From assembly GCF_009184865.1 (NCBI RefSeq), contig NZ_CP045096.1, forward strand, positions 9,548,001 to 9,612,000: a stretch of DNA of 64,000 nucleotides. The letters run 5' to 3'. The notes under the pieces are model-generated. The model made no database searches, was not told where the DNA came from, and was given only the letters and a program-made list of their open reading frames with translations. Source of the DNA: Streptomyces phaeolivaceus. GTDB lineage: Bacteria; Actinomycetota; Actinomycetes; Streptomycetales; Streptomycetaceae. The translations under genes were made by a program, and so were the position numbers. Below are positions 9,127 to 17,338 of the stretch, in pieces; position 1 is the stretch's first letter; every line of letters starts with the position of its first letter.

Positions 9127-9893
9127 GCCGCGCGCTCCAGGGATCCGAGGTCGAAGCCGTTCCCGGAAATCGGGGTTTCGAAAATCTCGGCGAAGACCCG
9201 GTGCTGCAGGAATCCGTGCTCGGCGTGCCGCTCGGCGATCAGACCGGCCATGCGCGCCAGGATGTGTTCGGGAAGATTCCGTTTGTGGAGCGTCTCCAGA
9301 TTCAGTGAATATTTCGCGCAGCATTCCAGGACGGCCTCGAAGCCGTTGACGGACGCCGCGAACCAGCGATGATGTGGATCTTGCCAGAGCGTGGCGAGTT
9401 CGTCGAGCAGTCCCCGCTCGGGGGCCGGAGGGGCGAGCATCACCCGGGCCCGACGGGTGAGCGCGGCGACGTACTCGGCACGCTCGGGGACCGGCAGCAG
9501 CCGTACGCTCAGCCGCCAGCCCAGATCGTCCCGGCGGGCGGACAGCTCCCGCAGCAGGGAGATCGAACCGCCCTCGACGATCACGAACCGATGCCGGGCG
9601 CCCAGCTCGTCCACCGTTCTGACCAGCGCGTCCGTCGCCTCCGCCGCACACAGGTCACCGTCGGCCACCGTCCGGTCGCCCAGCCAGTACCGGTGCACGC
9701 CCGGTACCGCCGCGCCCGCGCGGGCGCTGGTGGTGGCCAGGTCCGTGAAGCACTGCAGTCGGTCCGCGACGACGACTGGGGCGCCGGTCACCCGGGCCAG
9801 ATCCGTGGCCGCCGCGCTCTTCCCGACGCCGGTCGGCCCGGCGATGAGGTGGACGAAGGGTGGTGCCTCGGAGGGTGTTCCGCTGTCGGCCAT
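9123..9893 (-). CDS. Adenylate dimethylallyltransferase (isopentenyltransferase, FasD/Tzs-like)
   Basis: A 256-residue cytosolic enzyme that should transfer a dimethylallyl or related C5 unit to N6 of AMP, the first step of cytokinin synthesis. P-loop GPTGVGKS (19-26), DRLQC at 44-48 (the DRVQC of Tzs/Ipt with the general-base Asp), [13 protein letters not shown] (Tzs TRLYLDDRPLVEG) and EGGSISLL (Tzs EGGSTSLL) distinguish it from tRNA-modifying MiaA. AGGAGG lies 11 nt before the ATG. It is the first gene of a coupled operon with the oxidase and LOG genes. Parts of the 3' half are less GC-rich than the surroundings, compatible with acquisition. Assignment to the AMP-type family is firm; the exact prenyl donor is not. 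Confidence 0.9.
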   Translation of the reverse strand: MADSGTPSEAPPFVHLIAGPTGVGKSAAATDLARVTGAPVVVADRLQCFTDLATTSARAGAAVPGVHRYWLGDRTVADGDLCAAEATDALVRTVDELGARHRFVIVEGGSISLLRELSARRDDLGWRLSVRLLPVPERAEYVAALTRRARVMLAPPAPERGLLDELATLWQDPHHRWFAASVNGFEAVLECCAKYSLNLETLHKRNLPEHILARMAGLIAERHAEHGFLQHRVFAEIFETPISGNGFDLGSLERAA

Positions 9894-9934
9894 GGCTGGG
9901 TGCCGCCTCCTGGTTCCGGAGCTTGCACGAGAGA

Positions 9935-9944
9935 GTTGATCAAC
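9935..9944. promoter_or_regulatory. Palindrome upstream of the isopentenyltransferase gene
   Basis: GTTGATCAAC is a perfect 10-bp palindrome 42 bp before the start of the cytokinin-like operon, in a comparatively AT-rich stretch of the 287-bp divergent intergenic region. It could be an operator; no regulator gene adjoins it. Confidence 0.35.
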
Positions 9945-10035
9945 ATCAAGTTACGCAGGACCGGTCCGCGCAAACACCAGAAGTACGCCTCGACAAGGCA
10001 AAGAGATGGCTACTTTCCTCTCGCTTCGTTAAAGG

Positions 10036-10088
10036 TTGAATTCCGGTGTGCGGAAGGTTGGATTCCGCAAGATAGGGCGCGCTATAAG
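10036..10088 (+). promoter_or_regulatory. Putative promoter/operator of the transketolase-like gene
   Basis: TTGGAT at 10058-10063 and TATAAG at 10083-10088 (19-bp spacing) form a plausible sigma-70-type promoter about 100 bp before the plus-strand start. Overlapping it are TTCCG-N5-CGGAA and CGGAA-N7-TTCCG inverted repeats, a typical arrangement for a repressor site. Prediction from sequence only. Confidence 0.35.
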
Positions 10089-10180
10089 AGGGCCGTGGGT
10101 TCCTTTGGCCGGGCGTTGTTCCTCACCCGTTTCTCATGTTTCCACTGTCCGAAAAAATTCCTTCACAGAAGGGCCGTGCC

Positions 10181-10759
10181 ATGCGGAACGACATGCTTCT
10201 CGCGCTCACCGAGACTCTCCCCGAGCAGCGCGCGGAGGGCGCCGTGCTCGTCGGCCACGGGGCCGTGGACGAGCTCAACCGGTACGCCGTCACCCCCGGC
10301 TGGACCGTGCACGTGCCCGGCCACCCCGACGAGGTGCGCCACGCGGTCACGGCCGCCGTCGCCCACGGGGAACACGCGTACATCCATGTCTCGGCCCGCT
10401 CCAACGCCTCCCCGCACGACACCGCGGGCGGCTTCCGGCTCGTCCGGCCGGGCCTCGACGGTGTCGTCCTCGCCGTGGGCGCCGCCCTCGATCCCGTGCT
10501 GCGCGCCACCACCGGACTCGACCTCGCCGTCCTCTACGCCACCACGATCCGCCCCTTCGACGAGATCGGTCTGCGCACGGCCGTCCTCGCCGCCGACCAC
10601 GCCGACGTCGTCCTCGTCGAGCCCTGCCTGCCAGGCACCTCGGCCGGCCGTGTCGCCGAGACCCTCGTCCATGTACCGCACCGCCTGCTGGCCCTGGGCG
10701 ACGCCGACGGCCTGGACGAGAAGGTGATCGCCCAGGCCGTGCGGGAGTTCATGCGCTGA
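10181..10759 (+). CDS. Short transketolase C-terminal-like protein (FasC/PDH-beta-like)
   Basis: A 192-residue protein corresponding to the last part of transketolase/pyruvate dehydrogenase beta proteins: end of the pyrimidine-binding domain (HVPGHPDEVRHAVTAAVAHGEHAYIHVS) and most of the C-terminal domain (GVVLAVG, LAVLYATTIRPFD, ADVVLVEPCLPGTSAGRVAETL). The N-terminal half with the thiamine-activating Glu is missing, so it cannot be a complete enzyme alone. R. fascians fasC encodes a PDH-beta-like protein in the cytokinin operon, and this gene is divergent from a fasD-fasE-fasF-like operon, which makes a link plausible. GAAGGG lies before the ATG; the longer ATG at 10136 lacks a good site. 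Confidence 0.7.
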   Translation: MRNDMLLALTETLPEQRAEGAVLVGHGAVDELNRYAVTPGWTVHVPGHPDEVRHAVTAAVAHGEHAYIHVSARSNASPHDTAGGFRLVRPGLDGVVLAVGAALDPVLRATTGLDLAVLYATTIRPFDEIGLRTAVLAADHADVVLVEPCLPGTSAGRVAETLVHVPHRLLALGDADGLDEKVIAQAVREFMR

Positions 10760-10768
10760 CGGGAGCGG

Positions 10769-11370
10769 CTACCGCGCCCCGGGCGCCCCGGGCGCGGCGA
10801 GGGTGGCGAGCGGGGCGTCGAGATCCGCGGGGCGCGGGCGGTTGTGCGGCAGTCTGCTCAGGATCGCCGCCATGCCGCAGGTGTCGGTGACCGCCGAGAG
10901 GACGAGGCCGCCCGCGACCCCGGCCGAGAGCAACTGCCAGGCCGGGTACGGCAGTCCGAGGCCCAGCCCGACGAGGACGAGCGCACCGGCGGTGAACCGC
11001 ACCTGCCGCTCCATGTCCCAGCCGGCCCGCGCCCCGCCGGACGGGCGGTGCAGCTCATGGCCACCGGCCGCCCAGGCGTGCGTACCGCCGGCGAGATCCG
11101 CCGCCGTGACGCCGTGCTCGGTGAGGAACGCGCAGGCCTTCGCCGAGCGGGCGCCCGACCGGCAGACGATCAGCGGCTCGGCGTCGGACCGAGACTCCTT
11201 GAGGACGGGCAGCGCGCGCTCCGGCTGGTCGAGGGGGATGTTCACGGCGCCGGGGACATGGCCGGAGGCGTACTCGCCGGGGGTGCGGACATCGACGACG
11301 GTCAGCTCGGACAGCCGGGCGCGGACCTGGTCGACGCCGAGGAGCTGAGGAGCGGGGGAGTGGAGGACAT
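10769..11370 (-). CDS. Rhodanese plus DUF2892 membrane protein (YgaP-like), probable N-terminal frameshift
   Basis: About 200 residues: a rhodanese domain (VVDVRTPGEYASGHVPGAVNIP, active-site loop VCRSGARS with the persulfide-carrying Cys) followed by DUF2892 with two hydrophobic segments, as in YgaP. It should move sulfane sulfur at the membrane. No ATG, GTG or good TTG is in frame near the expected start. An ATG at 11370 with AGGAAAGG upstream is one base out of frame; one extra G in the G5 run at 11354-11358 would give a normal N-terminus (MSSTPPAPQLLGVDQVR). So this is either a lesion or a sequence error. It is divergent from the CstR-type repressor with an operator between them. Confidence 0.75.
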
Positions 11371-11406
11371 CGTGGCCTGCGATCCTTTCCTGCGGGGGGC
11401 GGTAAA

Positions 11407-11422
11407 ATACCCCCAAGGGTAT
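11407..11422. promoter_or_regulatory. CstR/CsoR-type operator between rhodanese and repressor genes
   Basis: ATACCC-N4-GGGTAT, a perfect inverted repeat, lies between the divergent rhodanese and repressor starts. GC-rich palindromes bordered by TAC/GTA are typical CsoR/CstR operators, and two close matches occur upstream of the metallo-beta-lactamase fusion gene. Confidence 0.75.
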
Positions 11423-11426
11423 GTAG

Positions 11427-11729
<303 letters not shown>

Positions 11730-12242
11730 GGGGCGCTCTCGGCCTGGGGCCGTGGCTCAGCCGAGCGAGGTGACCGTGTCGACCAGCATGGACGCGGCCA
11801 CGGCCAGCAGTACCCAGGCGAAGATCCGCCGGAGGGTGTCCCCGGAGACCTTGTCGGCCAGCCGCCGGCCGTCCCAGGCGCCGAGGATCGCCGCCCCGGC
11901 GAAGGGGGCGACCACCGCCCAGTCGAGCCCCTCGGCGGCGCCGGTCCGGCCGGCGGGCGCGGGTACGAGTTCACGGTGATGACCAGCAGGCTGGTGCCGA
12001 CGGCGTCCCGCATCCGCAGGCCCACGACGTTCACCAGGGCCGGTACGGCGAGGAAGCCGCCACCCACCCCGAGGATCCCGGTGACCCCGCCGAGCCCCGC
12101 GCCGGACAGGGCGACCCGGCCCGGCCGTACCGTCGACTCCGCCCGCCGTGTCCCCGAGGGGCGCAGCATCCGGTAGGCGGCCAGCCCCGCGACCAGGGCG
12201 AAGGTCCCGGTCGGCAGCGTGCCCGGCAACCGTGCCGACAGC

Positions 12243-12377
12243 GCCCCGCCGAGAGCCGCGGGCACCAGTCCCGCCGCCGCGAACAGTGCCCCGCCGAGAG
12301 CCGCGGGCACCAGTCCCGCCGCCGCGAACAGTGCCCCGCCGAGAGCCGCGGGCACCAGTCCCGCCGCCGCGAACAGT
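12243..12377 (-). repeat. Three perfect 45-bp tandem repeats within the exporter gene
   Basis: Copies at 12243-12287, 12288-12332 and 12333-12377 are identical and encode GALFAAAGLVPAALG on the minus strand. The unit length keeps frame, so one transmembrane helix is extended by two extra copies. A partial fourth copy begins at 12378. Confidence 0.9.
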
Positions 12378-12559
12378 GCCCCGCCGCGCAGCCGGACCGT
12401 ACCGGCCCGTAGATGCGCGGCCAGCCCGGTCGCCGAGGTGACCGTCACGATCACCAGACTCGCCGTGGCCGCCGTGGCCGCCGTGGCCGCCGTGGCCGGA
12501 CCGAACCCGAGCAGATAGACCAGCGCGGGCACGGCGAGCACACTGCCACCGCCGCCCAG

Positions 12560-12605
12560 CGCCCCCAGCGACAGCCCGATCACGCCCCCAGCGACAGCCC
12601 GATCA
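12560..12605 (-). repeat. Exact 23-bp tandem duplication causing a frameshift
   Basis: The unit at 12560-12582 is repeated at 12583-12605 with no mismatch. Because 23 is not a multiple of three, the frame set by the GTG at 12642 hits TGA straight after GVIGLSLGA; removing one copy restores the open frame. Confidence 0.9.
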
Positions 12606-12638
12606 CGCCCCCGGCGAGCAGGGCGAGAACGAGCGCGC

Positions 12639-14181
12639 TCACCGGGCCGGGACACCGCTGGCGACACCGGCGGGGGTGGAAGCGGGCGCGAAGGCGGCGA
12701 GGGCCGCGTCCGTGGTGGGTGCGACGCCCGGCGCGGAGCCCGGTGTCGCCTTGGTCTTGGCGTTGGTCTCGGTCTTGATGTCGGTCGTGGTCTCGGTCGT
12801 GGTCTCGGTGCCGGCCATGGGCAGGCCGGCGGTCGTCGCCGAGGCGAAGCCGTCGTCCACGGCGACGACGGAACGGCCGGCCGCGTCCAGCAGGGACGCG
12901 GCGATGGCGGCACGCATGCCCCCGGCACAGTGAACCCACACCGTGCCGTCGGGTATCTCGCCGAGCCGGTCGCGGAGTTGGTGGACCGGAATGTGCACCG
13001 ACCCGGCCAGGTGCCCGGCGGCGGCGCGTTCGGCGGTGCGGCGGACGTCGAGGATCACGGCCTTGCCGCCCGGGGGCCCTCGGCGGCACGTGCCTCGGCA
13101 AGATCGGCGAAGGTGCCGCGCGGGAAGGACCGCGGGCGCTCACCCTCGCGCAGCCAGTCGGCGGGGGAGCCGGTGGTCGCCGCGGCCGGACGGTCGATGC
13201 CGACGCGTACCAACTCACGCTGTGCGTAGGCCAGTTGTCCGGGGGAGTCGGCGAGCAGTGTCACCGGCTTGCCCCACGGCAGCAGCCAGGCCAGACAGGT
13301 GGCGAGCCGCCCCGCCGTCTCGAAGTTCACCGCCCCGGCGACATGCCCCTCGGCGAACGCCACCCGGTGGCGCAGATCCACCACCCACTCGCCCGCCGCC
13401 AGCCGCGCGGCGATCTCCTCGGCACCGGCCGGGGCGGGCGGTGTCAGATCCACCGGCGCCGGCCCTTCCGCGTTGGCGGGACCCATGCGCGCGTAGTACG
13501 CCGGTACGTCGTCGAGCGCCGCCAGCAGCTCCGCGACGAACGTGTCCGCGTCCTTGACCAGGGCCTCGTTGCCGACCCGCTCCCGCCCGATCGTCGACGT
13601 GTCGCTCGCGGACCGCCCGGCGGAACAGAAGCTCCCGAGCCGTGCGTGGGCAGAACGGCCGTCTCCTCCGGCAGCGTCTCGGCCGGCCGGTGCGCCGACG
13701 CGTGCTGGGCGCGGGCCGGCTCGCCCGTGAGCCGGGGCTCGACGAGATCCGGCCGCCCGACCGTGCCGATCAGCAGCGACCCACCGGTGAACGCGGCCAC
13801 CGCCACACCGCTCTCCTCCAGCACGTACGCCATGTGGTGCGGGGTGTGCCCCGGCGTGGCGATCGCGCGCAGCGTCAGCTCCGCGTCGATCTCCACCGTG
13901 TCGCCGTCGTGCGCCGGCACCCGCTCGTAGGCGACCCGCGCCCCGGCGGGCACCGGATAGGCGGCACCGGTCAGCCGGGCGAGTTCCAGCCCGCCGGCGA
14001 CGTAGTCGTTGTGGACGTGCGTCTCGACGACGTACGCGATCCGCGCGCCCCGCCGGGCGGCTGCCGCGATCACCCGGTCGATGTCACGCGGCGGATCGAC
14101 CGCCGCGGCGCCGCTCGGGCCACCCGCCAGATAGCCCCGGTTGCCCAGCCCCGGCACCTCGATGGTGTCGACGAAGTACAT
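12639..14181 (-). pseudogene. Persulfide-dioxygenase-like metallo-beta-lactamase fused to two rhodanese domains, two frameshifts
   Basis: Expected product about 515 residues. The N-terminal metallo-beta-lactamase domain starts at ATG 14181 after GGAGAGGAG and shows ETHVHNDYVAGG and ATPGHTPHH. A base is missing near 13638: the family motif THGFGSFCSAG is split, and the next frame gives SFCSAGRSASDTSTIGRE. The first rhodanese domain follows (VVDLRHRVAFAEGHVAGAVNFE; its active-site Cys is not evident). A second missing base in the G5 run at 13072-13076 interrupts entry into rhodanese domain 2 (VILDVRRTAERAAAGHLAGS, active-site loop VHCAGGMRA). The C-terminus is a low-complexity Thr/Lys/Glu tail. 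Intact relatives oxidise glutathione- or mycothiol-type persulfides to sulfite. Two operators lie just upstream. Confidence 0.8.
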
Positions 14182-14210
14182 GGCAGCGCTCCTCTCCTAG
14201 CTCGCTCAAA

Positions 14211-14226
14211 TTACCCCCGGGGGTAT
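14211..14226. promoter_or_regulatory. CstR-type operator 1 upstream of the metallo-beta-lactamase fusion gene
   Basis: TTACCC-N4-GGGTAT lies 30 bp before the start codon of the minus-strand fusion gene and matches the site between the rhodanese and repressor genes at 11 of 12 arm bases. Confidence 0.75.
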
Positions 14227-14244
14227 ATGGGCAACCGTAGCAGA

Positions 14245-14262
14245 GATACCCAGGGGGGTATC
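14245..14262. promoter_or_regulatory. CstR-type operator 2
   Basis: GATACCC-N4-GGGTATC is a 7-bp-arm inverted repeat whose core is identical to the site at 11407-11422. It is 34 bp from operator 1, about three helical turns, so paired binding is plausible. It could also affect the divergent mscR gene. Confidence 0.75.
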
Positions 14263-14360
14263 CAGGCGCTGTGGGTCGGCGGGCGGGAACAGTCCCGCGC
14301 ACAGGTGTTCCGGGCGACCTTTTCGGCCACGGTTCCGCCCACCCGGGAGGCCCTACCCGC

Positions 14361-14382
14361 TGGTCACTCCGTAGGGTGACCA
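14361..14382. promoter_or_regulatory. Inverted repeat upstream of mscR
   Basis: TGGTCAC-N8-GTGACCA, perfect 7-bp arms, ends 44 bp before the mscR ATG. It differs from the CstR-type sites, so mscR may have its own regulator. Confidence 0.45.
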
Positions 14383-14426
14383 TGGGCGGGCGACCGCCCC
14401 ATCTCGGATCGACGGAAGGGTTCACC

Positions 14427-15515
14427 ATGGCGCAGGAAGTACGCGGCGTGATCGCACCGGGCAAGAACGAACCGGTGCGGATCGAGACGATCGTCGTACC
14501 CGACCCGGGGCCGGGGGAGGCCGTGGTGAAGGTGCAGGCGTGCGGGGTGTGCCACACCGATCTGCACTACAAGCAGGGCGGCATCAACGACGACTTCCCC
14601 TTCCTGCTCGGCCATGAGGCCGCCGGTGTGGTGGAGTCGGTCGGCGCCGGGGTCACGGACGTCGCCCCCGGCGACTTCGTGATCCTCAACTGGCGTGCGG
14701 TGTGCGGCAACTGCCGGGCCTGTCGACGCGGGCGCCCCTGGTACTGCTTCAGCACGCACAACGCCACCCAGAAGATGACCCTCGCCTCGACCGGTCAGGA
14801 ACTGTCCCCGGCGCTGGGCATCGGCGCGTTCGCGGAGAAGACGCTCGTCGCCGCCGGACAGTGCACCAAGGTCGACCCGGCCGCCGCGCCCGCCGTCGCC
14901 GGACTGCTGGGCTGCGGCGTCATGGCGGGCATCGGCGCCGCGATCAACACCGGCAACGTCGGCCGGGGCGACTCGGTCGCCGTGATCGGCTGCGGCGGTG
15001 TCGGCGACGCGGCGATCGCCGGGTCCCGGCTGGCCGGCGCCGAGAAGATCATCGCCGTGGACATCGACGACCGGAAGCTGACCACCGCCAAGAGCATCGG
15101 CGCCACCCACACGGTCAACTCCAAGGACACCGACCCCGTCGAGGCGATCCGCGAGCTGACCGGCGGCTTCGGCGCCGACGTCGTCATCGAGGCGGTGGGC
15201 CGCCCGGAGACGTACAAGCAGGCGTTCTACGCCCGCGACCTGGCCGGCACGGTCGTCCTCGTCGGCGTGCCCACCCCGGAGATGAAGCTCGAACTCCCCC
15301 TCCTGGACGTCTTCGGCCGCGGCGGCTCCCTCAAGTCCTCCTGGTACGGCGACTGCCTGCCCTCCCGCGACTTCCCCATGCTGATCAACCTCTATCTCCA
15401 GGGCCGCCTGGACCTGGAGGCGTTCGTCACCGAGACCATCGGACTCGACGACGTGGAGAAGGCGTTCGAGCGGATGCACGGCGGCGACGTCCTGCGCTCG
15501 GTGGTGGTCCTCTGA
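14427..15515 (+). CDS. mscR: S-(hydroxymethyl)mycothiol dehydrogenase / S-nitrosomycothiol reductase
   Basis: A 362-residue zinc- and NAD-dependent medium-chain dehydrogenase that oxidises the formaldehyde-mycothiol adduct and reduces S-nitrosomycothiol. Catalytic-zinc ligands are in [11 protein letters not shown] and GHEAAGVVE; the structural-zinc loop is [15 protein letters not shown]; the nucleotide fold is [11 protein letters not shown] followed by acidic AVDIDD, indicating [11 protein letters not shown] and the length fit actinobacterial MscR. GGAAGG lies 9 nt before the ATG. Its stop overlaps the ATG of the following hydrolase gene by 1 bp, a pair often seen in mycothiol producers. The intact reading frame contrasts with the broken sulfur genes next door. 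Confidence 0.9.
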   Translation: MAQEVRGVIAPGKNEPVRIETIVVPDPGPGEAVVKVQACGVCHTDLHYKQGGINDDFPFLLGHEAAGVVESVGAGVTDVAPGDFVILNWRAVCGNCRACRRGRPWYCFSTHNATQKMTLASTGQELSPALGIGAFAEKTLVAAGQCTKVDPAAAPAVAGLLGCGVMAGIGAAINTGNVGRGDSVAVIGCGGVGDAAIAGSRLAGAEKIIAVDIDDRKLTTAKSIGATHTVNSKDTDPVEAIRELTGGFGADVVIEAVGRPETYKQAFYARDLAGTVVLVGVPTPEMKLELPLLDVFGRGGSLKSSWYGDCLPSRDFPMLINLYLQGRLDLEAFVTETIGLDDVEKAFERMHGGDVLRSVVVL

Positions 15516-16144
15516 TGGCCGCGCGCATCGAACACCTCGTCACCTCGGGCACGTTCAGCCTCGACGGCGGCACCTGGGACGTCGACAACAACGTCTGGCT
15601 CGTCGGTGACGACCACGAGGTGATCGTCATCGACGCCGCCCATGACGCCGACGCCATCGCCGAGGCCGTGGGCGAGCGCCGGCTGTCGGCCATCGTCTGC
15701 ACCCACGCCCACAACGACCACATCGACGCCGCGCCCGCCCTCGCCGAGCGCACCGGCGCGCCGATCTGGCTCCACCCGGACGACCTGCCGCTGTGGAAGC
15801 AGACCCACCCGGACCGCCTCCCGGACCACTGGCTGGCCGACGGCCAGGTCATCGAGGCCGCCGGTGCCGACCTGACCGTCCTGCACACGCCCGGCCACGC
15901 ACCGGGTGCCGTCTGCCTGTACGACCCGGGCCTCGGCACGGTCTTCACCGGCGACACCCTCTTCGCCGGCGGCCCGGGAGCCACCGGTCGCTCCTACTCC
16001 CACTTCCCGACCATCATCGACTCCATCCGCGACCGCCTCCTCGCCCTCCCGCCCGACACGATCGTCCGCACGGGCCACGGCGACGGCACGACGATCGGGG
16101 CGGAGGCCCCGCAGCTGGAGGAGTGGATCGCGCGCGGTCACTGA
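15515..16144 (+). CDS. Metallo-beta-lactamase-fold hydrolase paired with mscR
   Basis: A 209-residue glyoxalase II-like hydrolase with the complete metal site: THAHNDHID, GHAPGAVCL, FTGDTLFAGG and GHGDGTTIG. Its ATG overlaps the mscR stop, so the two are co-translated. In actinobacteria this neighbour is thought to hydrolyse S-formylmycothiol to formate and mycothiol, completing formaldehyde detoxification; that role is inferred from context, not shown by sequence. A strong hairpin follows 17 bp after its stop. Confidence 0.85.
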   Translation: MAARIEHLVTSGTFSLDGGTWDVDNNVWLVGDDHEVIVIDAAHDADAIAEAVGERRLSAIVCTHAHNDHIDAAPALAERTGAPIWLHPDDLPLWKQTHPDRLPDHWLADGQVIEAAGADLTVLHTPGHAPGAVCLYDPGLGTVFTGDTLFAGGPGATGRSYSHFPTIIDSIRDRLLALPPDTIVRTGHGDGTTIGAEAPQLEEWIARGH

Positions 16145-16161
16145 GCACGCATGAACCCGTC

Positions 16162-16197
16162 GAGCCCGGCTGCCGCGAAGGCATGGCAGCCGGGCTC
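16162..16197 (+). terminator. Hairpin terminator after the mscR operon
   Basis: GAGCCCGGCTGCC and its exact complement form a 13-bp stem around a 10-nt loop, 17 bp after the hydrolase stop codon. Confidence 0.8.
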
Positions 16198-16203
16198 AGC
16201 CCT

Positions 16204-16260
16204 GAAGGGGCGCGGGGCTGTATCAATATGCGGCTCCGCCGCGTGGGCGCGACAGGCCAC
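16204..16260. repeat. Dispersed palindromic intergenic repeat, copy 1
   Basis: Begins GAAGGGGCGCGGGGCTGT and contains the hairpin GCGGC-TCC-GCCGC followed by GTGGGCGCGAC. A copy matching closely over about 50 bp lies at 23036-23100 inside a coding sequence. Short mobile-looking palindromes of this wording are scattered between genes in Streptomyces genomes. It fills part of the 279-bp gap between the mscR operon and the next gene; the rest of the gap shows nothing I recognise apart from the terminator. Confidence 0.65.
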
Positions 16261-16423
16261 GACGAACCCGCAGCCGCCCGACCACGCACCCGACCGAGTC
16301 CTTGGGCGCCCCCCGAGAAAACCCGACAGAAGATGTCCGCCTTCCACGACACCCTCGTGTCGAAGCCACCGCGACGGACCCCGCGTCCACCAAGGTGGCA
16401 CCCGTACACAGAGGAGACCGGAC

Positions 16424-17338
16424 ATGTCGAAGCCGCTCAACAACAAGGTCGCACTCGTCGCCGGAGCAACCCGAGGCGCCGGCCGCGGAATCGCCGTGGA
16501 ACTCGGCGCCGCCGGGGCGACGGTCTACGTCACCGGCCGCTCCACCCGCGAACGACGATCCGAGTACGACCGCCCGGAGACCCTGGAGGACACCGCCGAC
16601 CTGGTCACCGAGGCGGGCGGCCACGGCATCGCCGTACCCACCGACCATCTCGAACCGGCCCAGGTCCGGACCCTGGTGGACCGGATCAGCGAGGAGCAGG
16701 GCAGGCTCGACATCCTCGTCAACGACATCTGGGGCGGCGAGAAACTGTTCGAGTGGGAGAGCCCCGTCTGGGAGCACGACCTCGACAACGGCCTGCGGCT
16801 GCTGCGCCTCGCCGTCGAGACCCACGCCATCACCAGCCACTTCGCCCTGCCCCTGCTGCTGCGCCGGCCCGGCGGCCTGGTCGTGGAGATGACGGACGGC
16901 ACGGCCGAGTACAACGCGGCCCACTACCGGGCCACCTTCTTCTACGACCTCGCCAAGTCCTCCGTCCTGCGCATGGCGTTCGCCCTCGGCCACGAGCTGG
17001 GCCCGCGCGGCGCCACCGCCGTCGCGCTCACCCCCGGCTGGCTGCGCTCGGAGATGATGCTCGAAGGGTTCGGCGTCACCGAGGACACCTGGCGCGACGC
17101 CCTCGACCGCGTCCCCCACTTCGCCATCTCGGAGACACCCCGGTACGTCGGCCGGGCCGTCGCCGCCCTCGCCGCCGACCCCGAGGTCGCCCGCTTCAAC
17201 GGCGACTCCCTCTCCAGCGGCTCCCTCGCCCGGACCTACGGCTTCACCGACCTCGACGGCAGCCGCCCGGACGCCTGGCGCTACCTCGTCGAGGTCCAGG
17301 ACGCGGGCAAGCCGGCGGACACCACCGGCTACCGCTGA
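16424..17338 (+). CDS. Short-chain dehydrogenase/reductase (atypical SDR)
   Basis: A 304-residue SDR. The N-terminal nucleotide motif is AGATRGAGRGIA and the catalytic pair appears as YDLAK. LVNDIWGG replaces the usual NNAG, a known variation in a subgroup of longer bacterial SDRs. GAGGAG lies 7 nt before the ATG, which excludes the long upstream in-frame extension. The last 10 bp overlap the convergent gene. No obvious pathway partner; substrate unknown. Confidence 0.82.
   Translation: MSKPLNNKVALVAGATRGAGRGIAVELGAAGATVYVTGRSTRERRSEYDRPETLEDTADLVTEAGGHGIAVPTDHLEPAQVRTLVDRISEEQGRLDILVNDIWGGEKLFEWESPVWEHDLDNGLRLLRLAVETHAITSHFALPLLLRRPGGLVVEMTDGTAEYNAAHYRATFFYDLAKSSVLRMAFALGHELGPRGATAVALTPGWLRSEMMLEGFGVTEDTWRDALDRVPHFAISETPRYVGRAVAALAADPEVARFNGDSLSSGSLARTYGFTDLDGSRPDAWRYLVEVQDAGKPADTTGYR

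Larger units (their letters stand above)
11757..12642 (-). pseudogene. TauE/SafE-type sulfite/sulfonate exporter, frameshifted
   Basis: The gene starts at GTG 12642 overlapping the upstream stop (GTGA) and encodes a TauE/SafE permease: AGGVIGLSLGALGGGGSVLAVP, then VTGILGVGGGFLAVPAL in the second half. Three anomalies break it. An exact 23-bp tandem duplication (12560-12605) shifts the frame after about 20 residues. A perfect 45-bp unit is present three times (12243-12377), adding 30 residues to one transmembrane segment. One base is missing near 11967, after VITVNS; the other frame then continues correctly (GLDWAVVAPFAGAAILGAWDGRRL) to the stop. Either the gene is inactive or the sequence contains errors here. 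The role would be export of sulfite or a related oxyanion made by the neighbouring enzymes. Confidence 0.75.

Noticed and set aside
12472..12500. GCCGTGGCC triplet-like repeats in the exporter gene as a mobile element
   Set aside because: Simple 9-bp slippage repeats coding for Ala/Thr residues in a transmembrane helix; no element ends.
14361..14382. Considering TGGTCAC-N8-GTGACCA as a fourth CstR-type operator
   Set aside because: It shares no core with WTACCC-N4-GGGTAT, so it is listed as a separate repeat.
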